From assembly GCF_020829495.1 (NCBI RefSeq), contig NZ_JAIVFQ010000009.1:1-64000 (forward strand): a DNA stretch of 64,000 nt, given 5' to 3'. Positions 35,221 to 43,373 of this stretch are shown in pieces; the stretch's first letter is position 1; every line of letters begins with the position of its first letter. The notes below the pieces were generated by a model. That model had not been told where the DNA came from, did not search any database, and saw only the letters and a list, made by a program, of their open reading frames with translations. Origin of the DNA: Nostoc favosum CHAB5714. Lineage in GTDB: Bacteria > Cyanobacteriota > Cyanobacteriia > Cyanobacteriales > Nostocaceae. The translations under genes and the position numbers were made by a program.

Positions 35221-36468
35221 TCAATGAAGGAACTGGGCAATTCTTCCCACAGCAGTTTCTAACAAAAATGGCTCATGCACTAAGGCAAAGCGGACATATC
35301 CTTCTCCAGATTTGCCAAAGCCAGCACCTGGGGAAGCTGCTACACCAGTTTGTTTGACTAGCTGGGTACAAAATTCGATGGAGTTTTGACTCCAATGTGA
35401 GGGCAATTTTGCCCAGATGTACATTGTGGCCTGGGGAGTAGGAACATGCCAGCCAATGCGATGTAAAGCAGTGATGAAAGCATCACGGCGCTGCTGGAAG
35501 GTTGCAACAGCAGATTTTACCCCAACTTGAGGGCCAGTTAGGGCAGCGATCGCACCATTCAAAATCCCCCGATACTGATTAAAATCAACGGCGGCTTTTA
35601 CCTGGCGTAAGGCGTTAATTAACTGGGCATTACCGATGGCGTAGCCAATGCGGAAGCCGCCCATATTATAGGACTTGGAAAGGGTGAAAAATTCAATAGA
35701 GACGCTTTTCTCTGGATCAGCTTGCAGAATTGAAGGGACTAGGGATTTTGGATTTTGGACTTCGGCTTCGCTCAGTCGAACGATTTTGGATTTTGGATTG
35801 GGAGAAGAATCTGCCGACTCCCCAGTTTCCTGAAATACCAAATCTACGTAGGGGAAATCATGAACCAGCACAAGATTGTGTTGCTGACAGAAGGAGACAG
35901 CTTCTTGGAAGAAAGATAAAGGAGCGATCGCAGCAGTGGGATTGTGAGGATAACTTAGTACCATCATCCGCGACTGAGCCAAGACTGGGGCAGGAATATC
36001 AGCAAACACTGGTAAAAAATCGTTTTCTGCCTGTAGTGGCATTGGGTAAATTTGACCACTGGCTAGGTAAACTCCCCCCGCATGGGAGGGATAACCTGGA
36101 TCGAGCAATAGGGCAAAATCTCCTGGATTTAGTATTGCTAGGGGTAAATGGGCTGTGCCTTCTTGAGAACCAATTAGAGGTAGTACCTCAGTTTGGGGAT
36201 CGACTTTGATACCAAATTTTTGTTCGTACCAGTTGGCTGCGGCTTCACGAAACCCAAGAGTTCCGTTAAACAACAGATAGCCGTGGGTACTGCGATCATA
36301 GAGAGACTGGGCGATCGCCTCGATCACATGTGCCTCGGCTGGTAAATCAGAAGACCCCAACGACAAATCAATTACCTCTCGTCCAGCTGCCAAAGCGATC
36401 GCCTTGGCTCTGTCCATATCAGCAAATACATTAGATTGCAGGGGTTGTAAACGCTTTGCAAATTCCAT
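35221..36468 (-). CDS. PLP-dependent class I/II aminotransferase with repeat-derived insertion
   Basis: A fold-type I aminotransferase of 415 residues from the ATG at 36468 (MEFAKRLQPLQSNVFADMD). The 22-codon upstream extension (TNDKGQMTNDKGQMTN) is repeat DNA and not part of the family. Landmarks are IDLSLGSSDLPAE, LLDPGYPSHAGGVYLA, SYPHNPTAAIA, VHDFPYVDLVFQ and the PLP-lysine region FFTLSKSYNMGGFRIGYAIG. Relatives include LL-diaminopimelate- and alanine/glutamate-type aminotransferases; the substrate cannot be fixed. Between DLVFQETGE and PSILQADPEKS lies about 20 extra residues (NPKSKIVRLSEAEVQNPKS) encoded by a dispersed repeat, in frame. Confidence 0.9.
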   Translation of the reverse strand: MEFAKRLQPLQSNVFADMDRAKAIALAAGREVIDLSLGSSDLPAEAHVIEAIAQSLYDRSTHGYLLFNGTLGFREAAANWYEQKFGIKVDPQTEVLPLIGSQEGTAHLPLAILNPGDFALLLDPGYPSHAGGVYLASGQIYPMPLQAENDFLPVFADIPAPVLAQSRMMVLSYPHNPTAAIAPLSFFQEAVSFCQQHNLVLVHDFPYVDLVFQETGESADSSPNPKSKIVRLSEAEVQNPKSLVPSILQADPEKSVSIEFFTLSKSYNMGGFRIGYAIGNAQLINALRQVKAAVDFNQYRGILNGAIAALTGPQVGVKSAVATFQQRRDAFITALHRIGWHVPTPQATMYIWAKLPSHWSQNSIEFCTQLVKQTGVAASPGAGFGKSGEGYVRFALVHEPFLLETAVGRIAQFLH

Positions 36469-36469
36469 G

Positions 36470-36606
36470 TTAGTCATTTGTCCTTTGTCATTTGTCATTT
36501 GTCCTTTGTCATTTGTCCTTTGTCCAATGACCAATACTTCTCTTCTTAGGCTGCGCCCTAAGCGTAGCTATGCCGCAGGCTTTACGGCAACGCTCAGTAC
36601 AACTGA
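36470..36606. repeat. heptamer array and dispersed repeat upstream of the aminotransferase
   Basis: TTTGTCATTTGTCC-type heptamers (36477-36522) are followed by GACCAATACTTCTC...GGCTGCGCCCTAAGCG...GCTCAGTACAACTGACCAATGAC, a copy of the long repeat also at 9930 and 23856. Confidence 0.85.
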
Positions 36607-36627
36607 CCAATGACTAATGACCAATGA

Positions 36628-36963
36628 CTAATTACTATTTAAGTGCGTATCTAAGAGTTCGAGTAATTTATCTTTGCCGATAACTCCCTCAGTGGATATC
36701 AAAACTTCCTGGCCTTGAAATAGTCTGAGGGCTGGTACACCTTCCACTTGGTACTGCTTAACAGTGAGTGGGTTAGGGTCAATTTCCATTTTAACGACTT
36801 TGAGGCGATCGCTATATTTCGTAGCAGCTGAGTTAATCAGGGGCGACATCAATTGACAAGGCCCACACCAGGAAGCCCAAAAGTAAACTAATACAGGCTG
36901 TTCAGCTTTTAACACTTCTGTTTCAAACTCAGCATCAGTTATGGTGATTACAGCCTTACTCAT
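36628..36963 (-). CDS. thioredoxin
   Basis: The 111-residue thioredoxin has the active site WCGPC within VLVYFWASWCGPCQLM and the cis-Pro loop VEGVPALRLFQG. The ATG at 36963 is chosen because GGAG lies 9 bases upstream and MSKAVITITDAEFE is a normal N-terminus; an upstream start adds 13 residues. It is a general disulphide reductant. Sequence details (SPLINSAATKYSD, EIDPNPLTVKQY) differ from canonical TrxA, so it may be one of the secondary thioredoxins of filamentous cyanobacteria. It stands alone. Confidence 0.92.
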   Translation of the reverse strand: MSKAVITITDAEFETEVLKAEQPVLVYFWASWCGPCQLMSPLINSAATKYSDRLKVVKMEIDPNPLTVKQYQVEGVPALRLFQGQEVLISTEGVIGKDKLLELLDTHLNSN

Positions 36964-37083
36964 TGCAGTCTCCATCAGGTGGCGATCAAAGTTGGCACAC
37001 ACAATACTTTATCCCAAAGTAGTCAATAGTTTATAGTCAATAATTCATAGTTCTTTTGACTGTTAACTATTGACTAATGACGT

Positions 37084-37110
37084 AAAATCCCACAGCCAAC
37101 AGGTGTGGGA
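37084..37110 (-). terminator. intrinsic terminator of vipp1
   Basis: On the minus strand TCCCACA and TGTGGGA pair across a 9-base loop and are followed by TTTTA, 28 bases after the vipp1 stop. Confidence 0.75.
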
Positions 37111-37137
37111 CTTGCTCAAATAAGTTTTCTACCAATT

Positions 37138-37914
37138 TTACAATTGATCCAATTGCTTGCGTAGAGAATCCAACTCGGCATCAACCACTTCATTAGACTT
37201 AGGAGCAGTGGTTTCTTGTTGCGGTGGCAGTTGCGCTTGATTTTGTGGAGTAGCCGGTGGTAACATTTGTGCTTTTAAAGCTGCCAATTCATCATCAACA
37301 TCGCTACTACCTTCCAACTGGGCAAATTGGCTTTCTAAATCGGCACCCGCCAACTCTCCTGCTGCTTGGGCCCGGGATTCTTGCATCAAAACCTTTTCTT
37401 CCATCCGCTCGAAGGCAGACATTGCACTGCTGGTATTCATCCCACGCACCATGCCTTGGAGTTGCTCTTGGGCTTTGGCAGTGGTGATCCGAGCTTTGAG
37501 CATTTCTTTCTTGGTTTTAGCTTCAGAAATCTTGCTTTCCAGCTGGATTAAGTTGCGCTTGAGGGTGTCAACTTGAGTACTTTGGGTATCTAAACTAGCT
37601 TTGAGAGCGGCGCTGGTGTCAGTATAAGTTTTTTTGCGCTCTAGAGCTTGTCGTGCTAAGTTCTCATCACCTTTTTGCAGCGCCAGTTGGGCATTGCGTT
37701 GCCACTTATTGATTTCATTTTGGGCATCATTATACTGTTTCTCACTGCGTTTTTGGGAGGCGATCGCCTGGGCTACTCCCTGACGCAGCTGAACCAAGTC
37801 TTCCTGCATTTCCAGGATGGCTTGTTCTAGCATTTTTTCGGGGTCTTCGGCTTTGTTAACCAGGTCGTTGAGGTTAGAACTAACTACTCGCTTAATGCGA
37901 TCAAATAATCCCAT
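37138..37914 (-). CDS. vipp1: VIPP1/IM30, PspA-family membrane remodelling protein
   Basis: The 258-residue ESCRT-III-like protein forms rings and rods on membranes and is needed for thylakoid biogenesis and membrane stress. It starts with amphipathic helix 0 (MGLFDRIKRVVSSNLNDLVNKAEDPEKMLEQ) and contains the long PspA coiled coil to about residue 215. A Pro/Gln-rich linker leads to a C-terminal helix VVDAELDSLRKQLDQL. That C-terminal helix separates VIPP1 from PspA. The paralogue lies directly upstream at 38317-39069. Confidence 0.93.
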   Translation of the reverse strand: MGLFDRIKRVVSSNLNDLVNKAEDPEKMLEQAILEMQEDLVQLRQGVAQAIASQKRSEKQYNDAQNEINKWQRNAQLALQKGDENLARQALERKKTYTDTSAALKASLDTQSTQVDTLKRNLIQLESKISEAKTKKEMLKARITTAKAQEQLQGMVRGMNTSSAMSAFERMEEKVLMQESRAQAAGELAGADLESQFAQLEGSSDVDDELAALKAQMLPPATPQNQAQLPPQQETTAPKSNEVVDAELDSLRKQLDQL

Positions 37915-38090
37915 AACTTTGTTTTTCCTTGTTTGGTTTACGCTTTTTGTTGGACAGTTAGCTTTTTTATTTTTTAATAGCTACCTATTTCAATGTAATC
38001 TTTCCGGTTTGAATCAGTACGTTCTAACAACTCTTAATTGTTAAGATATCTCCAAAGAGGGGTAATTAGCCGAACTTCAATGAAGAGGAA

Positions 38091-38298
38091 GGGGGCAGGG
38101 GGCAGTTCTTGCTGGGAGCAGGGGAGATAGAAAAGAATTGGGATTCGCGCCCCCACCTGTTGCGTTAGCTTCCCGCTCTTTACGATAACCACGCTTGCTT
38201 GAGTGGGGGATTCAGACCCATGTTCTCTCCCTCATTCCACGACAGTTCTTGATGGGGTCATTTCCCCCTGCCCCCAGCAAGAACTGCCCCCTGCTCCC
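38091..38298. repeat. 34-bp inverted repeat pair between vipp1 and pspA
   Basis: The arms 38091-38124 and 38265-38298 are complementary over 34 bases with two mismatches (core GGCAGTTCTTGCTGGGAGCA). They are separated by 140 bases that include GATTCGCGCCCCCACCTGTT. They could fold into one long hairpin between the tandem paralogues. The rest of the 37915-38316 spacer has no gene. Confidence 0.85.
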
Positions 38299-38316
38299 TC
38301 CTCCCTTGCCTGTTTT

Positions 38317-39069
38317 TCAAGAGTCCTGAGTTTTAGGTAACTGCTGTTGGAGAGGCTGTGTCTTCTGGCTCTCCTGGGTGAGGAGATTGTTGTGCTGTGT
38401 GTTTTCTGCCCCGTTTAAAACCTGCACCTTCATCGCTGCCAATTCGGTATCTACATTATTACTAGATTCCAAGGAAGTAAATTGTGTTTCCAAGTCGTCG
38501 CTACTGAGTTGAGCTATTGCTTCTGATTTAGCTTCTATTTGCGAAACTTTTTCTTCCATGCGCTCAAAAGCACTCAGACTACTGGTGGCAGAAACTCCGC
38601 CAAGCATTTCCTGGAGGCGATAAGACGCTTCGGCAGAACGGGCGCGAGCAATATACATATCTTTTTTTGTTTTCGCCTCGGAAATTTTTAACTCTAGCGA
38701 TCGCATATCCTTTTTTAGCCTAGCGACTATCTCGTTTTGCTGCTCTATCTGGGAAAAGAGGGCTGTAGCGGTTTCTTTATAGGCTTGGCGCTTAGTCAAA
38801 GCTTCCCGTGCTAGAGGTTCGCTACCTTGTTGCAGGGCCAATTGGGCGCGGCGATACCATTCTTCTGTTTGAGACTGGGCAGCGCCTGCCTGCCGTTCGG
38901 TACGTTTCTGGGTAGCGATCGCTTGTGCTACACCCTGCCGCAACCGCACCAGATTTTCCTGCATCTCTAGGACAGTTTGCTCCAGAATCTTTTCTGGATC
39001 TTCTGCGCCACCGATTAAACTATTGAGATTAGCTCGAATCACCCGCAGGATACGCTTGATTAATGCCAT
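38317..39069 (-). CDS. pspA: PspA/IM30-family protein, second paralogue
   Basis: The 250-residue PspA-family protein has the same start pattern (MALIKRILRVIRANLNSLIGGAEDPEKILEQ) and coiled coil as its neighbour, but ends in a Gln-rich tail (TQHNNLLTQESQKTQPLQQQ) and lacks the VIPP1 C-terminal helix. It is therefore closer to PspA, the phage-shock membrane-integrity protein. Both genes point the same way, 400 bases apart and separated by a large inverted repeat, so they are probably regulated separately. Confidence 0.88.
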   Translation of the reverse strand: MALIKRILRVIRANLNSLIGGAEDPEKILEQTVLEMQENLVRLRQGVAQAIATQKRTERQAGAAQSQTEEWYRRAQLALQQGSEPLAREALTKRQAYKETATALFSQIEQQNEIVARLKKDMRSLELKISEAKTKKDMYIARARSAEASYRLQEMLGGVSATSSLSAFERMEEKVSQIEAKSEAIAQLSSDDLETQFTSLESSNNVDTELAAMKVQVLNGAENTQHNNLLTQESQKTQPLQQQLPKTQDS

Positions 39070-39400
39070 GTCGGCTCTCCATTCACGAAACCCAGTAATG
39101 AGTGCTGAGTGCCTAGTTAAAGTCCTGAGTATAATATTTTGTCATAGGGTAGTTATGGAGTGCTGAGTGCCTAGTTAAAGTTTTGAGTATATATAATTTT
39201 TGTTGTTGGGTTGTAAACAAACAATATTTTGTCTCTACCACTCAGCACTCAGCACTCAACACTCATTGACTTAGCGCTCATGACTCAGGACTGTTCTCTG
39301 CTATATAAAACCTATACAAGTATAGACTTTATTTCTTGCTTCATAGGGAGCATGGGAGCGGTTAGCCCTCAGCAAGCTTCTCACAAGAAGAACGCCGAAC
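39070..39400. repeat. direct repeats upstream of pspA
   Basis: GAGTGCTGAGTGCCTAGTTA with the following AAGT..TGAGTATA occurs twice, near 39099 and 39157, and an inverted CACTCAGCACTCAGCACTCA run lies at 39239-39258. They lie in the upstream region of pspA. No gene is seen. Confidence 0.7.
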
Positions 39401-39468
39401 GGCATGGAAGCCCCTTTGACTTCAGTCAGGGGAGGAAATGCCAACGGCGAATTTATTCGCATTCAGTA

Positions 39469-39747
39469 TCAACCATGATGCGGATCTTCGATATATCTTT
39501 TAATAACATCTGCTGAAACCTGCCCAGCCGTAGAATAAAAATAACTATTAGTCCATAGACTAGGCAATTTCAATAATTGTGGAAATTCTTTACGCAACAT
39601 ATAAGATGAGCGTCCCTTAAAGGCTTTTACTATCTGGTTAATAGCAACATCCGGCTGATGCTCTACAAATAAATGTACATGATCCAAAGCGACTTCTAAA
39701 GCTAAGATATCCCAGTCTTTCTCCAGGTAGTTTAATTGACTTACCAC
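39469..39747 (-). pseudogene. tnpA: IS200-type Y1 transposase, N-terminus missing
   Basis: The readable frame contains the HUH motif HVHLFVE and the tail region IKRYIEDPHHG. The second catalytic part reads SLWTNSYFYSTAGQVSADVIKRYIE, where the usual Tyr nucleophile region lies near YSTAG. The first third of the family (about 45 residues) is missing and replaced by sequence that belongs to tnpB in another frame. Probably inactive. Confidence 0.8.
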
Positions 39748-40111
39748 CTACGGGAATTGGTACACCTCCAGCATCTATACTGAAGCTATCGTGTTGACCT
39801 TTTTTCTTGAATTTAGGGTAGCTGCCTTTACCAGAGAAAAACCTAGAAAAAGCATCTCCTAAATGATCGAAAGCATACTGAGTAATACGTTGAGATATTC
39901 CCTTTTCTTTAATCTAAGTTAGTTCTGGCTTAACGTGGTTGTTGAAGAATTTTTTAAGAATAAATTTATTAGGCTTTAATCCGCTTTTGTATAAATCTTG
40001 CCAAGTAGCTAAACCCCAGTTATATGTAAACCTTGCTATACCAGCATGTTTACTCATTATTATTTGTTGGTTTTTACTTAGCTTGAGTTTAGTTTTAATG
40101 GATAAAAGCAT
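39729..40111 (-). pseudogene. tnpB: TnpB N-terminal fragment with nonsense mutation
   Basis: From the ATG at 40111 the product reads MLLSIKTKLKLSKNQQIIMSKHAGIARFTYNWGLATWQ, the usual start of the RNA-guided nuclease TnpB. A TAG interrupts after VKPELT, but the same frame continues IKEKGISQRITQYAFDHLGDAFSRFF, KYPKFKKKG-like residues and GVPIPVGGKSIKLP before the junction with tnpA. The RuvC and zinc-finger regions are gone. Confidence 0.8.
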
Positions 40112-40120
40112 TGCTCGACC

Positions 40121-40330
40121 TCAACACTGTATTTCTTTTTTGTCTGATTCTGTCAGGGTTTGTATAGGATTGTCAATAACATTTTTCAGATTATCCTTAA
40201 TTTCTTTTGAGTAATTCCTCAAACCATATAAACGACAAGAGAAGCAATGAATAATAGCCATTAAATCCTCTACCAATTCTTGTTGAGGGGATAAAGACTC
40301 GCTTAAATGTAAAGGTTTGTCTATTTAATT
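40121..40330 (-). pseudogene. C-terminal fragment of an IS607-type serine recombinase
   Basis: About 67 codons, without start, read LSPQQELVEDLMAIIHCFSCRLYGLRNYSKEIK and end in a TGA at 40121-40123, 10 bases before the tnpB ATG. This is the last part of the small serine recombinase that precedes tnpB in IS607 elements. The catalytic Ser region is missing. Confidence 0.7.
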
Positions 40331-40372
40331 GTCAACTAAGGACTCACTCATGGTATCGTAGATTTTTGCAAC

Positions 40373-41716
40373 TTATGGCTGCTGAACCCGTGCCTTGATT
40401 CCCTTTGCCTGTAACAATTTCAGATGTTGTTGTACTTGCTCTTTAGTCTTAAAAGCACCCAAATAAACCAATTCTTTGTTGGGTGATAAATAAGCATCGG
40501 GAATTACTTGCCGTGCTGAGGCAAAAGCCGAATCTTTATTATCTATCACTACATGATAGAACCCATCTGTTGCTGGTTTGATTTCTGCATCCGGCTTTGG
40601 TGAGGTTTTTGCCGTTGAAGTGGGAGGCAAATTCAGGGGAGGCAAGGGCTGTACTGTCGGTACTGGTGCTAAAGCGATCGGATTTGTCGGTTTTAGGGCT
40701 GTGTTAGCTTCAGGCAATGCCGCTTGAGGATTTGCGGGGTTTTGGGGAACGACTGGATTAGGCACTACTGCGAGGGTTGGTTGGACTTTGGGTTTTAAGC
40801 CAACTACATCATTAGGGTCTCTCACCTCAGGAAACTCTTGGGCAGCTAGATTCGGATACTTGGGTATAGATGTGCTTGGTGGCTGGATCTGAGGTTGGAC
40901 ACTACTTCCGACTTCCTGAGTATTTTCTGGTGCAGGAGACGAGTTCCCGTTAAACAACTTGCCTAAATTCCACTGTGGCAAGCTTTTGGGATTGAACACT
41001 ACATAACCTAAGGTAAGACTCGCTACCAATAGCAGCAACATCGAGCCAATACCCAAAGGTGATAGCAGACTATCGCTAGAATTGCTTGGTTTCTTGGTTT
41101 CTGGTTGTTCTTCTGTCAGACTTCGCAGCAGTGCTTCACTAGATTCCAAATAGTCATCTGGGTGCTTAGGGGTGTCATTTGGCTGCAAGAGGTTTTCGCT
41201 CTTAGTATCTTTAACGATTGCTGACACGATGCTGCTACTAAAGTTGGGGGGCGGCGGCGGAAGTTGAGTTTGTGTTTTAGCAGAATCAGAGATGGAGGGC
41301 ACATTGAGATTATTTAGTTCCTCAGTTTTTGGCATAGCTGACGCTGGGTTCTTTTGAGGATTCACAGCTAGAGAAGATGTCGGTGGTACGTCAATTTTTG
41401 CCGTAGCTGGCGCTGAAGTTCCCTGAGGATTCACGGGTACAGATGCAGGCGGCACGTTAGTTTTAATTTCCATTACTGATGACTGAGTTGTGCCCGATGT
41501 TTTAGGGATGGCAGTTAACGGCTGGGGTTGACTGCTCATGTAACTTGCAACACGGGGCTGCTTTGATGCCACCAAACCAGTTCGCGTGCGTCGGTATCGA
41601 GCTAACTCCTGATCTAGCGGCACCTCTAAACTTGCTAGCGCTGCTGCTAGTGCTGGTTTCAACCCAGGTGTTTTAGACGATTGACTACCGGAATCATTCA
41701 GGGGGTTTTGAGTCAT
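40373..41716 (-). CDS. SPOR-domain-like membrane protein
   Basis: The 447-residue protein has a conserved N-terminal segment (PGLKPALAAALASLEVPLDQELARYRRTR), a long Pro/Ser/Thr-rich disordered region and one transmembrane helix (about 221-241). A Pro/Asn-rich periplasmic linker leads to a C-terminal SPOR-like domain (about 386-447: FYHVVIDNKDSAFASARQVIPDAYL, LVYLGAFKTKEQVQQHLKLLQAKGIKARVQ). SPOR domains bind denuded peptidoglycan at septa, so a role in division or cell-wall organisation is likely. It is divergent to the DUF721 gene. Confidence 0.85.
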   Translation of the reverse strand: MTQNPLNDSGSQSSKTPGLKPALAAALASLEVPLDQELARYRRTRTGLVASKQPRVASYMSSQPQPLTAIPKTSGTTQSSVMEIKTNVPPASVPVNPQGTSAPATAKIDVPPTSSLAVNPQKNPASAMPKTEELNNLNVPSISDSAKTQTQLPPPPPNFSSSIVSAIVKDTKSENLLQPNDTPKHPDDYLESSEALLRSLTEEQPETKKPSNSSDSLLSPLGIGSMLLLLVASLTLGYVVFNPKSLPQWNLGKLFNGNSSPAPENTQEVGSSVQPQIQPPSTSIPKYPNLAAQEFPEVRDPNDVVGLKPKVQPTLAVVPNPVVPQNPANPQAALPEANTALKPTNPIALAPVPTVQPLPPLNLPPTSTAKTSPKPDAEIKPATDGFYHVVIDNKDSAFASARQVIPDAYLSPNKELVYLGAFKTKEQVQQHLKLLQAKGIKARVQQP

Positions 41717-41804
41717 GGCCTCTGTGCCTCAAACGTAGATTGCTGGAATTAACTTTAGATATATTTGTGACAATAGTAGCGAAAATTATCTAAATAGATA
41801 GATT

Positions 41805-41925
41805 GGAAATTGGGCATTGGGCATGGGGCATTGGGCATTGGGCATTAGTTATTCTCTCTCCCCCATCTCCCTCATCTCCCTCATCTCCCCCACTCCCCAC
41901 TCCCCACTCCCCACTCCCCACTTTT
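41805..41925. repeat. heptamer arrays in the divergent spacer
   Basis: GGGCATT units (41812-41847) are followed by CTCATCTCCC and CCCCACT arrays (41858-41921) directly before the DUF721 start codon. Confidence 0.85.
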
Positions 41926-41929
41926 AACG

Positions 41930-42469
41930 ATGTCGTTGAAATCAATTAATGATATTTTAGGCGTTCTAGAAAAGCAAGCTAAATGGCAGGAGCAACCATT
42001 TCAACGCCTCCTCAAGTGTTGGCCAGAAGTTGTTGGGTCAGTGGTTGCCGCAAATACTCGACCATTGTCGATTCAACGCGATGTTTTGTCGGTAGCAACT
42101 TCTAGTGCTGCTTGGGCGCAAAATCTGACTTTTGGTCGCACGTCTCTGCTTTTAAAGTTGAATAAAAACCTGCCAACACCTCTGGTTGATATTCGCTTCT
42201 CTACTGCTGGCTGGCAGAATCCATCTCTGGAGAGAAAACAGCAACAAACGGTTTCGCCCCATGAGCATCCCAGTTACCTTGGTGATGAGATTAACCGCCC
42301 TGATGTTACACCCGCCAAGGATGTAAATGCTGCTTTTGGGCATTGGACGAAGATCATGCGATCGCGATCGCACGGCTTACCCCTTTGTCCCCAGTGTCAA
42401 TCTCCCACCCCACCCGGCGAACTCCAGCGCTGGGAAGTCTGTTCTGTCTGTGCTGCTAAACAGTTTTGA
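41930..42469 (+). CDS. DUF721 (DciA-like) protein with C-terminal zinc ribbon
   Basis: The 179-residue protein has an N-terminal DUF721 domain (MSLKSINDILGVLEKQAKW, CWPEVVG..VAANTRPLSIQRDVLSVATSSAAWAQNL). This family includes DciA, the ancestral loader of the replicative helicase DnaB. The C-terminus adds CPQC and CSVC pairs about 20 residues apart, a probable zinc ribbon. The middle is disordered. With no dnaC-type loader known in cyanobacteria, DciA function is plausible, but this is family inference. The ATG immediately follows a C-rich repeat array, leaving little room for an RBS. Confidence 0.82.
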   Translation: MSLKSINDILGVLEKQAKWQEQPFQRLLKCWPEVVGSVVAANTRPLSIQRDVLSVATSSAAWAQNLTFGRTSLLLKLNKNLPTPLVDIRFSTAGWQNPSLERKQQQTVSPHEHPSYLGDEINRPDVTPAKDVNAAFGHWTKIMRSRSHGLPLCPQCQSPTPPGELQRWEVCSVCAAKQF

Positions 42470-42937
42470 AGGAAGTCAGTCCTGACTTAAATTGAAAGCA
42501 AAATAGTTTAGCGATTATTTTTTGAGCAGAATTTATCCTCAAGTAACTTGCTGCTTCACATAAATATAGTTTTGATTCTTGAGAAAAAATATATTTTACT
42601 GCTAAAGTATGACTAACGTGGTATGTAAAGCAGACTATTTATCTGAAATTCTATGCCTTCAGCTATCCTTAAGGAGGAAGTTAAAAGGCTAGATAAATCA
42701 AAAGCTTTACTTTTAGTCTTGATCCCTAATAAGTTTTAGCCAAAATCCATAGGCAACCACTCTAAGCATTATTGAAAAATATAACAAGAATATAAAAATA
42801 TCCTAAAGTTTATTTTTTCGTTGGGATCGCTGAAACCTATAGAAAATAATGGCTTTTTGGCTCTTATCTGTCTTTATATATAGAAGCAAAATATAAGGAT
42901 GAAATTCAGCCAGAAACGGCACTAAAGATGAATCCAA
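42470..42937. other. AT-rich spacer
   Basis: No ORF or repeat of note. It lies upstream of the Cys-containing 103-residue gene and presumably carries its promoter. GGAGGAAGTTAAAAGG near 42673 is RBS-like but has no coding frame behind it. Confidence 0.5.
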
Positions 42938-43249
42938 ATGAAACCCATTAAATTTTTAGCATCTGCCTGTAAATATTGCCGTCATTACCAGCCAGAGGGT
43001 CGCCGTGGCGGAACGTGCCAGCAATTGGGAGCGCCAGTTCAAGGAACTTGGAAGGCTTGCTCTTTGGCGCTTCCACCTTTTGCACCTTCTTGGGAAACCT
43101 TGGAAGATGCTTGGATTTTGCCAGATGCAGCCCCAGTTTTAACATCTTCTCATTCCTTAGCCTCAGATTTAGACAATGCTGTTGCCACTGTGGAGGAAAT
43201 AGCTGCCTCTATATGTCAACAGGTAAAGACTAAAGCAGTCGTTATTTAG
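42938..43249 (+). CDS. small Cys-cluster protein
   Basis: The 103-residue protein has ACKYCRHYQPEGRRGGTCQQLGAPVQGTWKACSLALPPFAP near its N-terminus. C11, C14, C27 and C41 could bind zinc or an iron-sulfur cluster. The C-terminal half is a weak helical region with Asp/Glu and Ala. Similar proteins are conserved in cyanobacteria, to my recollection without a known role. It converges with menB and shares a terminator hairpin with it. Confidence 0.7.
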   Translation: MKPIKFLASACKYCRHYQPEGRRGGTCQQLGAPVQGTWKACSLALPPFAPSWETLEDAWILPDAAPVLTSSHSLASDLDNAVATVEEIAASICQQVKTKAVVI

Positions 43250-43334
43250 TCATCATTATTACTGAACTGATTTTGTAGTTTGCTTAAGATAAGATTTTTT
43301 TAAGATTTTTAGTGCTGTAAACGTTGACATCTAC

Positions 43335-43367
43335 AAAAATCGCACCTCGATAAAGGGTACGATTTTT
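43335..43367. terminator. shared hairpin between converging genes
   Basis: AAAAATCG (43335-43342) and CGATTTTT (43360-43367) pair, with further pairing of ACC and GGT inside. A/T flanks on both sides allow termination in both directions, before the menB stop and after the Cys-cluster gene. Confidence 0.75.
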
Positions 43368-43373
43368 GCAGTT

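Larger units (their letters stand above)
39405..40330 (-). mobile_element. scrambled IS607/IS200-type insertion sequence remnant
   Basis: On the minus strand the order is the C-terminus of an IS607-type serine recombinase, the N-terminus of TnpB, then the C-terminus of an IS200-type Y1 TnpA. A subterminal hairpin follows (CCCCTttGAC TTCA GTCAGGGG, 39411-39432), typical of the right end of IS200/IS605 elements. Parts of tnpB and tnpA are deleted at the junction near 39735-39747. The element cannot move by itself. Confidence 0.75.
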
